Shown here piece after piece: positions 9,174-17,739 of a stretch of 64,000 nt of DNA (positions are counted from its first letter, which is position 1; each line of letters starts with the position of its first letter). This DNA comes from CAVVTR01 sp963751245. Lineage in GTDB: Bacteria; Acidobacteriota; Thermoanaerobaculia; Thermoanaerobaculales; Thermoanaerobaculaceae. The notes under the pieces were generated by a model. That model did not search any database. It saw only the letters and a program-made list of their open reading frames with translations, and was not told where the DNA came from. Position numbers and translations under genes: made by a program. The stretch is from assembly GCA_963751245.1 (NCBI GenBank), contig CAVVTR010000008.1, positions 527,285 through 591,284 on the forward strand. Reading direction: 5' to 3'.

Positions 9174-10471
9174 GGGCGGGGAGGGCCCTCGCCGCCGCCC
9201 TGGCCTGCGCCGTCTCCGCGGCCGCCGCCGCAGCTGCGGCCGGGACGCTGGCGGAGGCGCTCGCCTCGACCTCGGTGACCGGACACCTCCGTCTCTACGA
9301 CTTCACCCGTCGTCACGACGGCAACGGCCCCCTCGACACGGGCGCCCTCGCACTGGGCGGCAACGCCCTCGTCCACACCGGGGAGGCCGCCGGCCTCAGC
9401 GCCGCCCTCGACGCCACCGTCGTCACCTCCCTGGGCCGCTACGCCCACGTCAACGAGGTGCTGGTCGGACCCGCCCACCACCTCGCGGCGCTCGACCAGG
9501 CGTTCCTGCAGTACCGCTCGCGGACCGTCCTGGTCCGGATCGGCCGCCAGGTCATCCAGACCCCCTGGGCGGGCCCCGACCTGTTCACCATGCTCCCCCG
9601 CGCCTTCTCCGGGGCGGCGGTCACCGTGGAGGCCGTCCCCGAGGCCCTCTCGTTCTTCGCCGCGCGGATGACGCGCTACGAGAGCCGCTTCGCCGACCGC
9701 TTCACCGCCGGCAACCGCTACACGTCGAGCCAAACGAACGGGTTCCTCGCCCTCGGCGCCCGCCTCGGACGGGACGCTCCCTCCCGGACCGTCCACGCCC
9801 AGGCTTGGGTCTACGACTTCTACGACTTCGCCCGGCTCGCCTACGCCGAAGCCCGCTTCCGGAGCCCCGGCCCCGGCGTGCGCCTGCTCGCCGGCCTCCA
9901 GGCGGTCCGCGAGACCGGCTCGGGGAGCGAGCGGCTGGGCCGGGTGGACTGCACCATCGTCGGAGCCCTCCTCGGTCTCGAGTCCGGCGGCGCCCGGATC
10001 TCCCTCGTGTACAACCGCGCTCCCGTCCACGAGGAAAGCTTCCGCCGCGGCGGCCTCGTCCACCCCTACAACGACCTCAGCGGCACCCTCTACACGGACA
10101 GCATGAACGATGGGCTCTCGGACATCGGTCCGGGGACGGCGCTGGGCGTCAAGGCCGCGCTCCACCGCGGCTCGTCCCCGCTGGCGCTGTCCCTCGCCTA
10201 CGTCCGCTACCGGGCCGAGTTCGGGTACGGGGGCGCCGCCTACGACACCAGTGGACCCGACGGCTTCCCCCCGGGTCCAGCGGTCCGCCGTCAGCGCCAG
10301 TGGGCCGTCGACGCGGGCGTCTCGTACCGCTTCCGCGGCCGTCTGTCGGGGCTGCGGATCTTCGACTTCGCCGGCCTGAGGGACTTCACCGGCTCTGCCC
10401 ACGCCTTCGTCGACAACCGGCTGGGCGCCGTGTACTCCTTCGCCGCGGGGGGCGGCGGCGCAGGGCGGTGA
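9170..10471 (+). CDS. OprD-like outer membrane porin
   Basis: Predicted exported beta-barrel protein of 433 residues. The GTG start at 9170 overlaps the MFS stop in GTGA and gives an N terminus with basic residues followed by an Ala-rich hydrophobic stretch, a signal peptide likely cleaved near residue 25. The mature part has many alternating aromatic/polar strands (GHLRLYDFTRR, AWVYDFYDFARLAYAEARF, SLAYVRYRAEFGYGG), and the closing strand resembles those of OprD-family substrate-specific porins (LGAVYSF near the end). Translational coupling to the sugar porter suggests it admits the same substrate across the outer membrane. Family assignment rests on pattern rather than a single motif, so OprD versus a generic porin is not certain. 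Confidence 0.7.
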   Translation: MRAGRALAAALACAVSAAAAAAAAGTLAEALASTSVTGHLRLYDFTRRHDGNGPLDTGALALGGNALVHTGEAAGLSAALDATVVTSLGRYAHVNEVLVGPAHHLAALDQAFLQYRSRTVLVRIGRQVIQTPWAGPDLFTMLPRAFSGAAVTVEAVPEALSFFAARMTRYESRFADRFTAGNRYTSSQTNGFLALGARLGRDAPSRTVHAQAWVYDFYDFARLAYAEARFRSPGPGVRLLAGLQAVRETGSGSERLGRVDCTIVGALLGLESGGARISLVYNRAPVHEESFRRGGLVHPYNDLSGTLYTDSMNDGLSDIGPGTALGVKAALHRGSSPLALSLAYVRYRAEFGYGGAAYDTSGPDGFPPGPAVRRQRQWAVDAGVSYRFRGRLSGLRIFDFAGLRDFTGSAHAFVDNRLGAVYSFAAGGGGAGR

Positions 10472-10483
10472 GCCGCCAAGCTC

Positions 10484-10512
10484 TTGACACGCGGCCCCGG
10501 GGAGGATACAAC
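10484..10512 (+). promoter_or_regulatory. Sigma-70-type promoter of the tetR-led efflux operon
   Basis: Perfect -35 TTGACA (10484-10489), a 17-base spacer and TACAAC (10507-10512) as -10. It lies 44 bases ahead of the TetR start codon. This is the best promoter I found in the window; transcription would start near 10519, inside the palindrome described next. Confidence 0.6.
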
Positions 10513-10539
10513 CAACTTGTTGGTCTAACTGTATGGTTG
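10509..10539 (+). promoter_or_regulatory. Nested palindromic operator, probable TetR autoregulatory site
   Basis: Two nested inverted repeats overlap the -10 and expected start of transcription: ACCAAC-TT-GTTGGT (10511-10524, perfect 6-base arms) and CAACCA (10509-10514) with TGGTTG (10534-10539). TetR-family repressors bind such dyads at their own promoters, so repressor binding here should block RNA polymerase. Seen: promoter overlap and symmetry. Inferred: the regulator is the adjacent TetR protein. Confidence 0.55.
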
Positions 10540-10555
10540 AGCACTGGAGCCGCCC

Positions 10556-11185
10556 ATGACCGCGCCCGCAAGCGCCGCTGACCACATCCTGGACGCCGCC
10601 GCCGCGGAGTTCGCCGAGCACGGCTACGGCGGCGCCCGGGTCGACGAGATCGCGCGACGCGCCGGCGTCAACAAGGCGATGCTCTACTACCACGTGGGCG
10701 ACAAGGCGGCGCTGTACACGGCCGTCTTGTCCCGGAACTTCGCCACCGCCCGCCGCAACCTCGAGGAGGCCCTGGAGGGCGCCGGCGGGGCCCGGGAGCG
10801 CCTCGTGGCGATCATCGGCGCCATCGTGCGCACCGCTCGGGAGCTGCCCGACCACCCCCAGATCATGCTCCGCGAGGTGGCCTCGGGCGGAGCCGGCCTG
10901 TCCCCCGCCGTGATCGCCGCCATGGCGGACCTCCTCGGCGTGGTGCGCGCGGTCCTGGAGGAGGGCGTCCGCGAAGGCGCCTTCAGGAGCGTCGACCCCC
11001 TCCTGACGCACCTCCTCGTCCTCGGCACGGTGGTCTTCATGACGGCCACGGAGCCCCTGCGGGAGCGCATGAGCGAGGCGGGCGCGCCCGTCCGCACCAC
11101 CACCTCCCCCGAGCGCCTCACGGCCTTTCTCGGCGACGTCGTCCTGCACGGGATCGCGGCGCCGCCCCCCGGAGGAAACCCATGA
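10556..11185 (+). CDS. TetR/AcrR family transcriptional regulator
   Basis: Regulator of 209 residues. The N-terminal helix-turn-helix is typical of TetR: ILDAAAAEFAEHGYGGARVDEIARR..GVNKAMLYYHVGDKAALY, residues about 8-55. The remainder is an all-helical ligand-binding and dimerisation domain similar in size to those of YbiH/CecR-type regulators. It is the first gene of a seven-gene efflux operon; its stop overlaps the next start in ATGA. A promoter with nested palindromes lies directly upstream, so it most likely represses itself and the pump until an effector binds. In E. coli a TetR-family regulator likewise precedes the ybhGFSR genes. The effector is not known. Confidence 0.9.
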   Translation: MTAPASAADHILDAAAAEFAEHGYGGARVDEIARRAGVNKAMLYYHVGDKAALYTAVLSRNFATARRNLEEALEGAGGARERLVAIIGAIVRTARELPDHPQIMLREVASGGAGLSPAVIAAMADLLGVVRAVLEEGVREGAFRSVDPLLTHLLVLGTVVFMTATEPLRERMSEAGAPVRTTTSPERLTAFLGDVVLHGIAAPPPGGNP

Positions 11186-12171
11186 CACGGACTTTGAACC
11201 CGGCCATCCTCGCCGTCCTCGCCGTCCTCCCCGCGCTGCACTGCGGGGGCGCGGCGAGCAACGGCCGCATCCACGCCTCGGGCCACATCGACGCCACCGA
11301 GGTGCACCTCGCCGCCACCGTGGGCGGGCGCGTCCTGGAGGCGCCGTTCCAGGAGGGCGACGAGGCCGCCGCGGGCCAGCTGGCCGCCCGCCTCGACACC
11401 GCCAACGCCCGGCACGAGCTCGCCCGCGCCCGGGCCCAGCTCGACGCCGCCGACGCCCAGCTCCGCCTGCTCCTCTCCGGAACCCGCGCCGAGGACCTCC
11501 AGCGCGCCGAGGACCGGCTCGCGCAGGCCCGCGCGGAGCAGGACGCCACGGACCGCGACCTGCGGCGCCTGGAGGGGCTGGCCCAGCGCGGCACCGCGAC
11601 GGCCAAGGCCCGCGACGACGCCGCCACCCGCCAGGTCGTGGCGACCCGGCAGGTGGCCGCGGCCAAGGCCGAGCTGGACAAGCTCGTGGCCGGACCCCGC
11701 CGCCAGGAGATCGAGGCGGCCCGGGCAGCCCGCGCGGCCGCCGAGGCCGGCGTGGCGGCGGCCGGGCAGCGCATCACCGACGCCACCGTCCTCGTCCCGA
11801 CGGACGGCATCATCACGGTGCGGGTCGCCGAGCCCGGTGACGTCCTGCCTCCCGGGGGCACGGTGGCGGTGCTCACCGACATCGCCCACCCCTGGCTCAC
11901 CGTCTACCTGGACGAGCCCAGCCTGTCCCGCATCGCCCTCGGGGAGAGCGTGGAGGTCCGGGTCGACGGCCGCACCCAGGCCTACCACGGCACCGTGAGC
12001 TACGTCTCGCAGGTCGCCGAGTTCACGCCCAAGAACGTCCAGACCCCCGAGGAGAGGGCCAAGCTCGTGTTCAAGGTCAAGATCGCCCTCGACAACACCG
12101 AGGGGATCTTCAAGCCCGGCATGCCCGCCGACGCTTACTTCACAGCCCAGCCGCCGTCCGGAGCCCGCTGA
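11182..12171 (+). CDS. HlyD-family periplasmic adaptor (membrane fusion protein)
   Basis: Adaptor subunit of a tripartite exporter, 329 residues. It has an N-terminal hydrophobic export segment ending near a cysteine (LPALHCGG), which could be a non-standard lipobox. Next come the split lipoyl-like region (VGGRVLEAPFQEGDEAAAGQLAARLD), a long alanine/arginine-rich coiled coil at about residues 70-195, and the second lipoyl half with beta-barrel (VPTDGIITVRVAEPGDVLPPG onward). It resembles YhiI/YbhG proteins. GGAGG precedes ATG 11182, and its own stop overlaps the next gene start in TGATG. It would bridge the inner-membrane ABC permeases encoded downstream to the TolC-like channel encoded in the same operon. 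Confidence 0.9.
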   Translation: MTRTLNPAILAVLAVLPALHCGGAASNGRIHASGHIDATEVHLAATVGGRVLEAPFQEGDEAAAGQLAARLDTANARHELARARAQLDAADAQLRLLLSGTRAEDLQRAEDRLAQARAEQDATDRDLRRLEGLAQRGTATAKARDDAATRQVVATRQVAAAKAELDKLVAGPRRQEIEAARAARAAAEAGVAAAGQRITDATVLVPTDGIITVRVAEPGDVLPPGGTVAVLTDIAHPWLTVYLDEPSLSRIALGESVEVRVDGRTQAYHGTVSYVSQVAEFTPKNVQTPEERAKLVFKVKIALDNTEGIFKPGMPADAYFTAQPPSGAR

Positions 12172-13118
12172 TGGCCGGCGGCGTCCTGGTCGAGGCCCGC
12201 GGCCTGCAGGTCAGCTACGGCGCCACGGAGGCGGTGCGGGGCGTCGACTTCGAGGTGGCCCCGGGCGAGGTCGTCGGCCTCATCGGCCCCGACGGCGCGG
12301 GCAAGACCTCCACCCTGCGCGTGCTCGCCGGCCTGCTCAGGCCATCGGCCGGCGCCGTGGCCGTCTTCGGCGCCCCGGTGTGGGCGAGCCGCCGCGCCCT
12401 CCACCACCGCCTCGGCTACCTGGCGCAGCGCTTCGCCCTCTACGGCGACCTCACCGTGGACGAGAACATCCAGTTCTTCGCGCTGCTCAACGGCGTGCAG
12501 CAGTGGCGCGAGCGGCGCGACGACCTGCTGCGCCGGGTCGGCCTCCTGCCGTTCCGGACGCGACAGGCGGAGCGGCTCTCCGGCGGCATGAAGCAGAAGC
12601 TCGCCCTCGCCTGCACCCTCATCCACTACCCCGAGCTCCTCCTCCTCGACGAGCCGACGACCGGCGTGGACCCGCTCTCGCGCCGGGAGTTCTGGAGCCT
12701 GCTCGGCGGGCTCGTCGCCGACGGCCTCACGCTGCTGGTGGCGACGCCGTACCTGGACGAGGCCGAGCGCTGCTCCCGCGTCATGCTGATGCACCACGGC
12801 CGCCTGGTCGGCGACGACACCCCCGCCGGGCTGCGTGGGCGGCTGCCCGGGAGTGTGGTCGAGGTCGCGGCCTCGCCGCGGGGCGCCGTCACCGGGGCGC
12901 TCCAGGGCCTCGGCGGAGTCGCCGACATCACCGTCTTCGGCTCCAACCTCCACGTCCGGCTGGAGGGAGTCGACGACCCTGTGGCCGCCGTGGCGGCGGC
13001 CCTCCGGCGTCCCGGGATCGCCGTGGAGAGCATCCGCGCGACACCCGCGGGCCTCGAGGACACGTTCCTCTACCTGACACGCACCGGGACCGGCGAGTCC
13101 CGGGGGGAGGCCGCATGA
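12171..13118 (+). CDS. ABC exporter ATP-binding protein 1 (YbhF-like, H-loop His absent)
   Basis: ATPase subunit of an ABC-2 type drug exporter, 315 residues. Walker A is GPDGAGKTST (about residue 37), Q-loop region LGYLAQRFALYGDLTV, signature LSGGMKQKLALA and Walker B LLLLDEPTTGVDP. The position of the H-loop histidine is a proline (LLVATPYLDEAERC), whereas the partner ATPase at 14455 keeps it (VTTHYMDEAERC). The C-terminal 80 residues form a regulatory extension. Both starts and stops are overlapped by neighbours. In E. coli YbhF two such nucleotide-binding domains are fused; here they are separate genes with a TolC-type gene between them. A heterodimer with one weakened site is inferred. 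Confidence 0.9.
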   Translation: MAGGVLVEARGLQVSYGATEAVRGVDFEVAPGEVVGLIGPDGAGKTSTLRVLAGLLRPSAGAVAVFGAPVWASRRALHHRLGYLAQRFALYGDLTVDENIQFFALLNGVQQWRERRDDLLRRVGLLPFRTRQAERLSGGMKQKLALACTLIHYPELLLLDEPTTGVDPLSRREFWSLLGGLVADGLTLLVATPYLDEAERCSRVMLMHHGRLVGDDTPAGLRGRLPGSVVEVAASPRGAVTGALQGLGGVADITVFGSNLHVRLEGVDDPVAAVAAALRRPGIAVESIRATPAGLEDTFLYLTRTGTGESRGEAA

Positions 13119-14458
13119 GCACCCCGTCCCGCAGCCGTCCCGCCGTCCTCGCGGCGGCCGCCCTCGTCGCCTTCGCAGCGGCGGCTCCCGCCGCCTCGCC
13201 GGCCGAGCACCTCGACGCCGACCAGGCCGTGCGCCGCGCCCTCGAAGTCTCCCACGCCACCGCCGCCGCGGCCGCCCGCACGACGGGCACCCAGGCGCGC
13301 CTCGACGCGGCCGGCGCCGCCGCCCGGCCAGTGCTGGGCGCCACCGCCACGGTGGCCGAGCGCAGCTCGGTCCCCGAGCTCAAGCTCGCACCGGGGGGCC
13401 CCGGCTCTCCCGTCCTCACCCTCTATCCCGACATCCGCACCACCTACGCCTTCGGCCTGGGCCTGAGCCAGGCGCTCTACACCGGCGGCGCCGTCACGGC
13501 CAACCGGGAGGCGGCGCGGCGCACGCTGGTGGCGAGCCGGGCCGACGACCGGCTCACCCGGGCCGGTGTGGCCTTCTCGGCGCGCCGGACCTACTGGCAG
13601 GCGGCCGCCACGGCAGCCGACGTCGACAACGCCCGGGCCGACGTGGAGCGCGCCTCCCGCCTGCTCACCGACACGCGGTCCATGCTCGAGGCCGGGATGG
13701 CGGTGAAGGCCGACGTGCTCTCCGCCCAGGCGCGCGAGGCCGCCGCCAGGCTCCGGCTGATCCGGGCGCAGGCCGCCGCCGACGACGCTCTGGCCGCGCT
13801 GCGCTCCCTCCTGCAGATCCCCGCCGGTACGTCCATCGGCCTCGCCGGCATCGTGCCCGCGGGCCTCCCCCCGCGGCCGGCGCCCCTGGACGAGCTGCAG
13901 CGCGAGGCCCGCGAGCAGCGTCCGGAGCTCGCCTCGCTGCACGCCCGGGTCGGCGCCCTGGGCTACCGCGAGCACGCCGCCGCGGCGCCCTCGCGGCCAT
14001 CGGTGTCCGCCATGGTCCAGTGGGACCTGGCCCGCCCCAACCAGCGCTACTTCCCTCTCCAGGACACCTGGCACGACTCCTGGAGCGTGGGCCTGGCGGC
14101 GGGCTGGACCCTGTGGGACGGCGGCCGCACCCGGGCCGGCGTGGCCACCGCCCGCGCCGAGCTGGAGGTGGCGCGGCAGGACCTGGCGGAGCAGCAACGC
14201 ACCGTCGAACTGGACGTGGACGAGGCGCGGCGGGCTCTGGACAGCGCCCTCTCGGCGGTGGACGCGGCAGAGACCTCCTGGCAGGCGGCGCAGGCCCGCG
14301 AGCAGGCCGTCAAGGAGCGCTACGAGGCCGGCCTCGCCACCATCTCCGACGTCCTCGACGCCCAGGCGGGGCTGGCCGGCGCCGAGACCGACCGCGTCAC
14401 CACCCGTGCCAACGCATGGATCGCGGATGCCCGCCTCACGAGGGCCGTGGGACGGTGA
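13115..14458 (+). CDS. TolC-family outer membrane efflux protein
   Basis: Outer-membrane channel component, 447 residues. ATG 13115 overlaps the preceding stop in ATGA, and a signal peptide rich in Ala (cleavage near APAASPAEH) follows. The body shows the duplicated OEP architecture: helical repeats beginning HLDADQAVRRALEVSHATAAAAA, a beta-strand section TYAFGLGLSQALYTGG, and in the second half SWSVGLAAGWTLWDGGRTRAGVATARAEL with the typical WxLWDGG turn. Long coiled-coil helices carry DVLDAQAGLAGAETD near the end, the standard TolC equatorial motif. It should form the trimeric exit duct for the pump whose adaptor and ABC subunits flank it. Placement between the two ATPase genes is unusual. 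Confidence 0.93.
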   Translation: MSTPSRSRPAVLAAAALVAFAAAAPAASPAEHLDADQAVRRALEVSHATAAAAARTTGTQARLDAAGAAARPVLGATATVAERSSVPELKLAPGGPGSPVLTLYPDIRTTYAFGLGLSQALYTGGAVTANREAARRTLVASRADDRLTRAGVAFSARRTYWQAAATAADVDNARADVERASRLLTDTRSMLEAGMAVKADVLSAQAREAAARLRLIRAQAAADDALAALRSLLQIPAGTSIGLAGIVPAGLPPRPAPLDELQREAREQRPELASLHARVGALGYREHAAAAPSRPSVSAMVQWDLARPNQRYFPLQDTWHDSWSVGLAAGWTLWDGGRTRAGVATARAELEVARQDLAEQQRTVELDVDEARRALDSALSAVDAAETSWQAAQAREQAVKERYEAGLATISDVLDAQAGLAGAETDRVTTRANAWIADARLTRAVGR

Positions 14459-15405
14459 ACGACACGGTGGTCACCGCCCGCGAGCTGTCGCGGACCTTCG
14501 GCGCCTTCACCGCCGTGGACCGCGTCTCCTTCGAGGTCCGGCAGGGCGAGATCTTCGGCTTCCTCGGCTCCAACGGGGCGGGCAAGACCACCACCATCCG
14601 GATGCTCTGCGGCCTCCTCGCCCCCAGCTCGGGGACCGCCTCGGTGGCGGGCCTCGAGGTCGGCCCCCAGTCGGAGGCCATCAAGCGGAAGGTCGGTTAC
14701 ATGTCCCAGCGCTTCTCCCTCTACTCGGACCTCACCGTGGAGGAGAACCTGCGCTTCTGGGGCGGGGCCTACGGTCTCTTCGGAGACGCGATGAGACGGC
14801 GCATGGCGTGGGCCATCGCCACGGCCGAGCTCGAGGACCAGCGGCGCGTCCTGGTCCGGGACCTGCCCGGCGGCTACCGCCAGCGGCTGGCGCTGGTGGC
14901 GGCGCTCCTCCACGAGCCCCCCGTCGTGTTCCTCGACGAGCCCACGGGAGGAGTCGACCCCGCCGCCCGGCGGCGGTTCTGGGACCTCATCGACGAGCTG
15001 GTGGGCGCGGGGCACACCGTTTTCGTGACCACCCACTACATGGACGAAGCGGAGCGCTGCCACCGGGTGGCGCTGATGCACAACGGGCGCCTCATCGGCC
15101 TCGACACCGTCGCGGGGCTCAAGGGCACCTTCCCCGCGGACACCGTGCTGGAGGTCCGCTGTTCCCGCTGCGCTCCGGCGTTGACGGCCCTCGACGGGAC
15201 CCCCGGCGTCAGCGAGGTGGCGCTGTTCGGCGACGCCCTCCACGTCGTGCTCGAGGACGCCGCGAGCCGCGCCGCCGTGGACGCGCGGCTGCGCGAGGCG
15301 GGGCTCGGCCCCGCCGAGGTGCGCACCATCGCGCCGACGCTGGAGGACGTCTTCATCCGCTTCATCTCCGCGGCCGAGGCGTCCGCTGGGGAGGGGCACG
15401 CGTGA
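14455..15405 (+). CDS. ABC exporter ATP-binding protein 2 (YbhF-like, altered signature)
   Basis: Second ATPase of the exporter, 316 residues, starting at GTG 14455 in a GTGA overlap with the TolC gene stop. Walker A GSNGAGKTTT, Walker B VVFLDEPTGGVDP and a complete H-loop VTTHYMDEAERC are present. The signature is altered to DLPGGYRQRLAL instead of LSGGQ. Taken with the missing H-loop histidine of ATPase 1, a heterodimer would have one consensus site (its Walker/H-loop plus LSGG of ATPase 1) and one degenerate site (ATPase 1 Walker/no His plus LPGG here). The C-terminal extension resembles that of the partner. Its stop overlaps the permease start in TGATG. Confidence 0.92.
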   Translation: MNDTVVTARELSRTFGAFTAVDRVSFEVRQGEIFGFLGSNGAGKTTTIRMLCGLLAPSSGTASVAGLEVGPQSEAIKRKVGYMSQRFSLYSDLTVEENLRFWGGAYGLFGDAMRRRMAWAIATAELEDQRRVLVRDLPGGYRQRLALVAALLHEPPVVFLDEPTGGVDPAARRRFWDLIDELVGAGHTVFVTTHYMDEAERCHRVALMHNGRLIGLDTVAGLKGTFPADTVLEVRCSRCAPALTALDGTPGVSEVALFGDALHVVLEDAASRAAVDARLREAGLGPAEVRTIAPTLEDVFIRFISAAEASAGEGHA

Positions 15406-16508
15406 TGCTGCGCCGCACCCTGGCCATCGCCGTCAAGGAGCTGCTGCAGCTGCGGCGTGACTGGCGCTCCACCGCGGCGCTGCTGGCCATGCCGCTGGTA
15501 TTGCTGCTGCTCTACGGGTACGCCCTCTCCTTCGACGTCCAGCACATCCGCCTGGTCGTGGTGGACCGCGACGGCACCCGCGCCGCGCGGGACGTGCGCG
15601 AGGCGTTCGTGCGCAGCGGCTACTTCGACCTCGAGGACGCACCGCGGGACATTCGCGTCCTGGACCCCATGTTCGCGGACGGCCGGGCGCAGGCGGCGGT
15701 GGTGATCCCCGCGGGCTACTCCCGGGACCTGGCCGCCGGCCGCCCCGCGGACCTCCAGTTCGTGCTCGACGGGTCCGACTCCCAGACCGCCACCACGATC
15801 CTCTCCTACGCCCGGCAGATCGTCGCCTCGATCAGCCCCGTCGTCCGCGTGCCCGGCGCCCTGGGCCCCGTGGTGCCCCGGCCGCTGGTCTGGTACAACC
15901 CCGACCTGAAGACCTCCCGCTTCCTGGTGCCGGGCCTGGTGGCGTTCATCCTCATGATCACCGCCGTGATCGCGACGGCGCTGGCCGTGGTCCGCGAGAA
16001 GGAGCGGGGCACCATGGAGTCGCTGCGGGCCACCCCGCTGCGCGCCCTCGAGCTGCTCCTCGGCAAGACGCTCCCCTACCTCGGGCTGGCCAGCGCCTCC
16101 GCTGCCGGATCCCTGGCGTTGGCCTGGGCGCTGTTCGACGTTCCCGTGCGGGGGTCGCTGCCCTGGCTCGCCGCCGTCACCGTCCTGTTCCTCGCCGGCG
16201 GGCTCGGGTGGGGCGTGTTGATCTCGACGCTGGCCGACACCCAGCAGGTGGCGTTCCAGCTCGGGCTCCTGTCCTCGATGCTCCCCACCCTGATCCTCTC
16301 GGGGTTCGTGTTCCCCATCTCCTCCATGCCGGCCCCGGTCCGGCTCCTCACCCACATCGTGCCCGCCCGCTACTACCTGGTGGCCCTGCGGGACATCGTC
16401 CTCAAGGGGGCCGGCCCCGCCGCGTGGTGGGACCAGGCGGCGGGCCTCGTGATCTACGGCGTCGTGGTCCTGGCGCTGGCCACCTTCCGCATGGTCCGGA
16501 GCCTCTAG
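15405..16508 (+). CDS. ABC-2 type exporter permease 1 (YbhS-like)
   Basis: Inner-membrane permease of 367 residues. The N-terminal segment KELLQLRRDWRSTAALLAMPLVLLLLYGYALSFDV is the characteristic start of YbhS/YhhJ-type permeases. It is followed by a large periplasmic domain (about residues 40-170) and five more hydrophobic segments from FLVPGLVAFILMITAV onward. The ABC-2 signature region around REKERGTMESLRATPLRALELLLGKTLPYL is clear. ATG 15405 overlaps the previous stop; an in-frame GTG one codon earlier is possible. It pairs with the adjacent permease 2, presumably as the heterodimeric membrane core used by the two ATPases encoded upstream. Confidence 0.92.
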   Translation: MLRRTLAIAVKELLQLRRDWRSTAALLAMPLVLLLLYGYALSFDVQHIRLVVVDRDGTRAARDVREAFVRSGYFDLEDAPRDIRVLDPMFADGRAQAAVVIPAGYSRDLAAGRPADLQFVLDGSDSQTATTILSYARQIVASISPVVRVPGALGPVVPRPLVWYNPDLKTSRFLVPGLVAFILMITAVIATALAVVREKERGTMESLRATPLRALELLLGKTLPYLGLASASAAGSLALAWALFDVPVRGSLPWLAAVTVLFLAGGLGWGVLISTLADTQQVAFQLGLLSSMLPTLILSGFVFPISSMPAPVRLLTHIVPARYYLVALRDIVLKGAGPAAWWDQAAGLVIYGVVVLALATFRMVRSL

Positions 16509-16509
16509 G

Positions 16510-17685
16510 ATGAGCGCTCCACGCACCGCCGCCGAGCCCTCCGGGGGCGCCGCCCCGCGGCCCGGCTGGGCGGCCCGCCTCCGCGTCCGCCTCCTCACCT
16601 ACCGCAACCTGCTGGTGAAGGAGCTCCTGCAGCTCCGCCGGGACCCGAAGATCCTCCCCATCCTGTTCATCGCGCCGGCCGTGCAGCTCTTCATCCTCGG
16701 CTACGCGGCCACCACCGACATCAAGCACGTCGAGCTGGCCGTGTGCGACCTGGACCGCACCCAGGCCAGCCGCACGCTCGTGGACCGCTTCACCAGCTCC
16801 GACTACTTCCGGCTCGTCGCCGAGGTGCCCTCCCAGGAGGGCCTCGACCCTCTCCTGGCCTCCGGCGCGGCCCGCATCGGCCTCACCGTCCCCGCCGGCT
16901 TCGCCCGCGAGCGGGCGGCGGGCCGACCGGGCGCCGTGCAGATCGTGGCCGACGGCTCCGACGCCATGGCCGGAACGGTGGGGCTGGGGTACGCCGTGTC
17001 GGTGCTCCAGGGCACCACGCTGGAGGGGGGGCTGAGCCCCCAGGTGGAGCTCCGTCCCAAGGTGCTCTACAACCCCGACCTCTTGAGCCGCGACTTCATG
17101 GTCCCCGGCGTGCTCGCCATGATCATCATGGTGATGACCATGATGCTCACCTCGATGGCGCTGGTGCGGGAGCGCGAGCTGGGCACCATGGAGCAGCTCC
17201 TCGTCACTCCCCTCAAGCCCGGCCACCTCATCGTCGGCAAGCTGATCCCCTACGCCATGGTGGGGTTCGTGGAGGTGCTCACCGCGCTGCCGCTGGTGCT
17301 GTTCTGGTTCCGCGTCCCGCTGCGGGGCTCGCTGCTCACCCTGTTCGTCCTCATCGTGCCGTTCATGCTGTGCACGCTGGGGCTCGGGCTGCTCGTCTCC
17401 ACCATGTCGGAGAACCAGCAGCAGGCCATGATGATCTCCGCCTTCGTCTTCATGCTGCCGCAGATCTACCTGTCGGGGTTCATCTTCCCGATCCAGAACA
17501 TGCCGCCGTTCTTCCAGTGGCTGACCTACGTCGTGCCGCTGCGCTACTTCGTCGTCATCCTCCGGGGCATCTTCCTCAAGGGCGTCGGCTTCGAGGTGCT
17601 GTGGCCGCAGGTGGCGGCGCTGCTGCTCCTCGGCATCGGGATCCTGGTCCTGGCCCGCCTCCGCTTCCACCGCCAGCTCGGGTGA
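16510..17685 (+). CDS. ABC-2 type exporter permease 2 (YbhR-like)
   Basis: Second inner-membrane permease, 391 residues, starting one base after the stop of permease 1. It has the same architecture: cytoplasmic lead, KELLQLRRDPKILPILFIAPAVQ first helix, a periplasmic domain to about residue 195, then DFMVPGVLAMIIMVMTMMLTSMALVRERELGTMEQLLVTPLKPGHLIVGKL, the conserved ABC-2 stretch, and four further membrane segments ending near the C terminus. It is the last gene of the operon beginning with tetR at 10556, and no further co-directional gene follows before the repeat-bearing gap at 17686-18107. Exported substrate is unknown; YbhFSR relatives export organic cations or antibiotics. Confidence 0.92.
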   Translation: MSAPRTAAEPSGGAAPRPGWAARLRVRLLTYRNLLVKELLQLRRDPKILPILFIAPAVQLFILGYAATTDIKHVELAVCDLDRTQASRTLVDRFTSSDYFRLVAEVPSQEGLDPLLASGAARIGLTVPAGFARERAAGRPGAVQIVADGSDAMAGTVGLGYAVSVLQGTTLEGGLSPQVELRPKVLYNPDLLSRDFMVPGVLAMIIMVMTMMLTSMALVRERELGTMEQLLVTPLKPGHLIVGKLIPYAMVGFVEVLTALPLVLFWFRVPLRGSLLTLFVLIVPFMLCTLGLGLLVSTMSENQQQAMMISAFVFMLPQIYLSGFIFPIQNMPPFFQWLTYVVPLRYFVVILRGIFLKGVGFEVLWPQVAALLLLGIGILVLARLRFHRQLG

Positions 17686-17705
17686 GCGAGGCGCGCCGGC
17701 GTGGT

Positions 17706-17723
17706 CCGCCACGGCGGTGGCGG
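17706..17723 (+). terminator. GC-rich hairpin after the efflux operon
   Basis: CCGCCAC-GGCG-GTGGCGG, perfect seven-base arms, 20 bases past the last permease stop. There is no T-run after it, so intrinsic termination is only a possibility. Confidence 0.35.
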
Positions 17724-17739
17724 CGGGCTCTCGGCGTTC

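Noticed and set aside
6368..10471. A plus-strand reading of 1367 residues reaching the porin
   Set aside because: Only the part from GTG 9170 has a signal peptide and barrel pattern; the rest is antisense to the trehalose gene and out of frame with the MFS gene.
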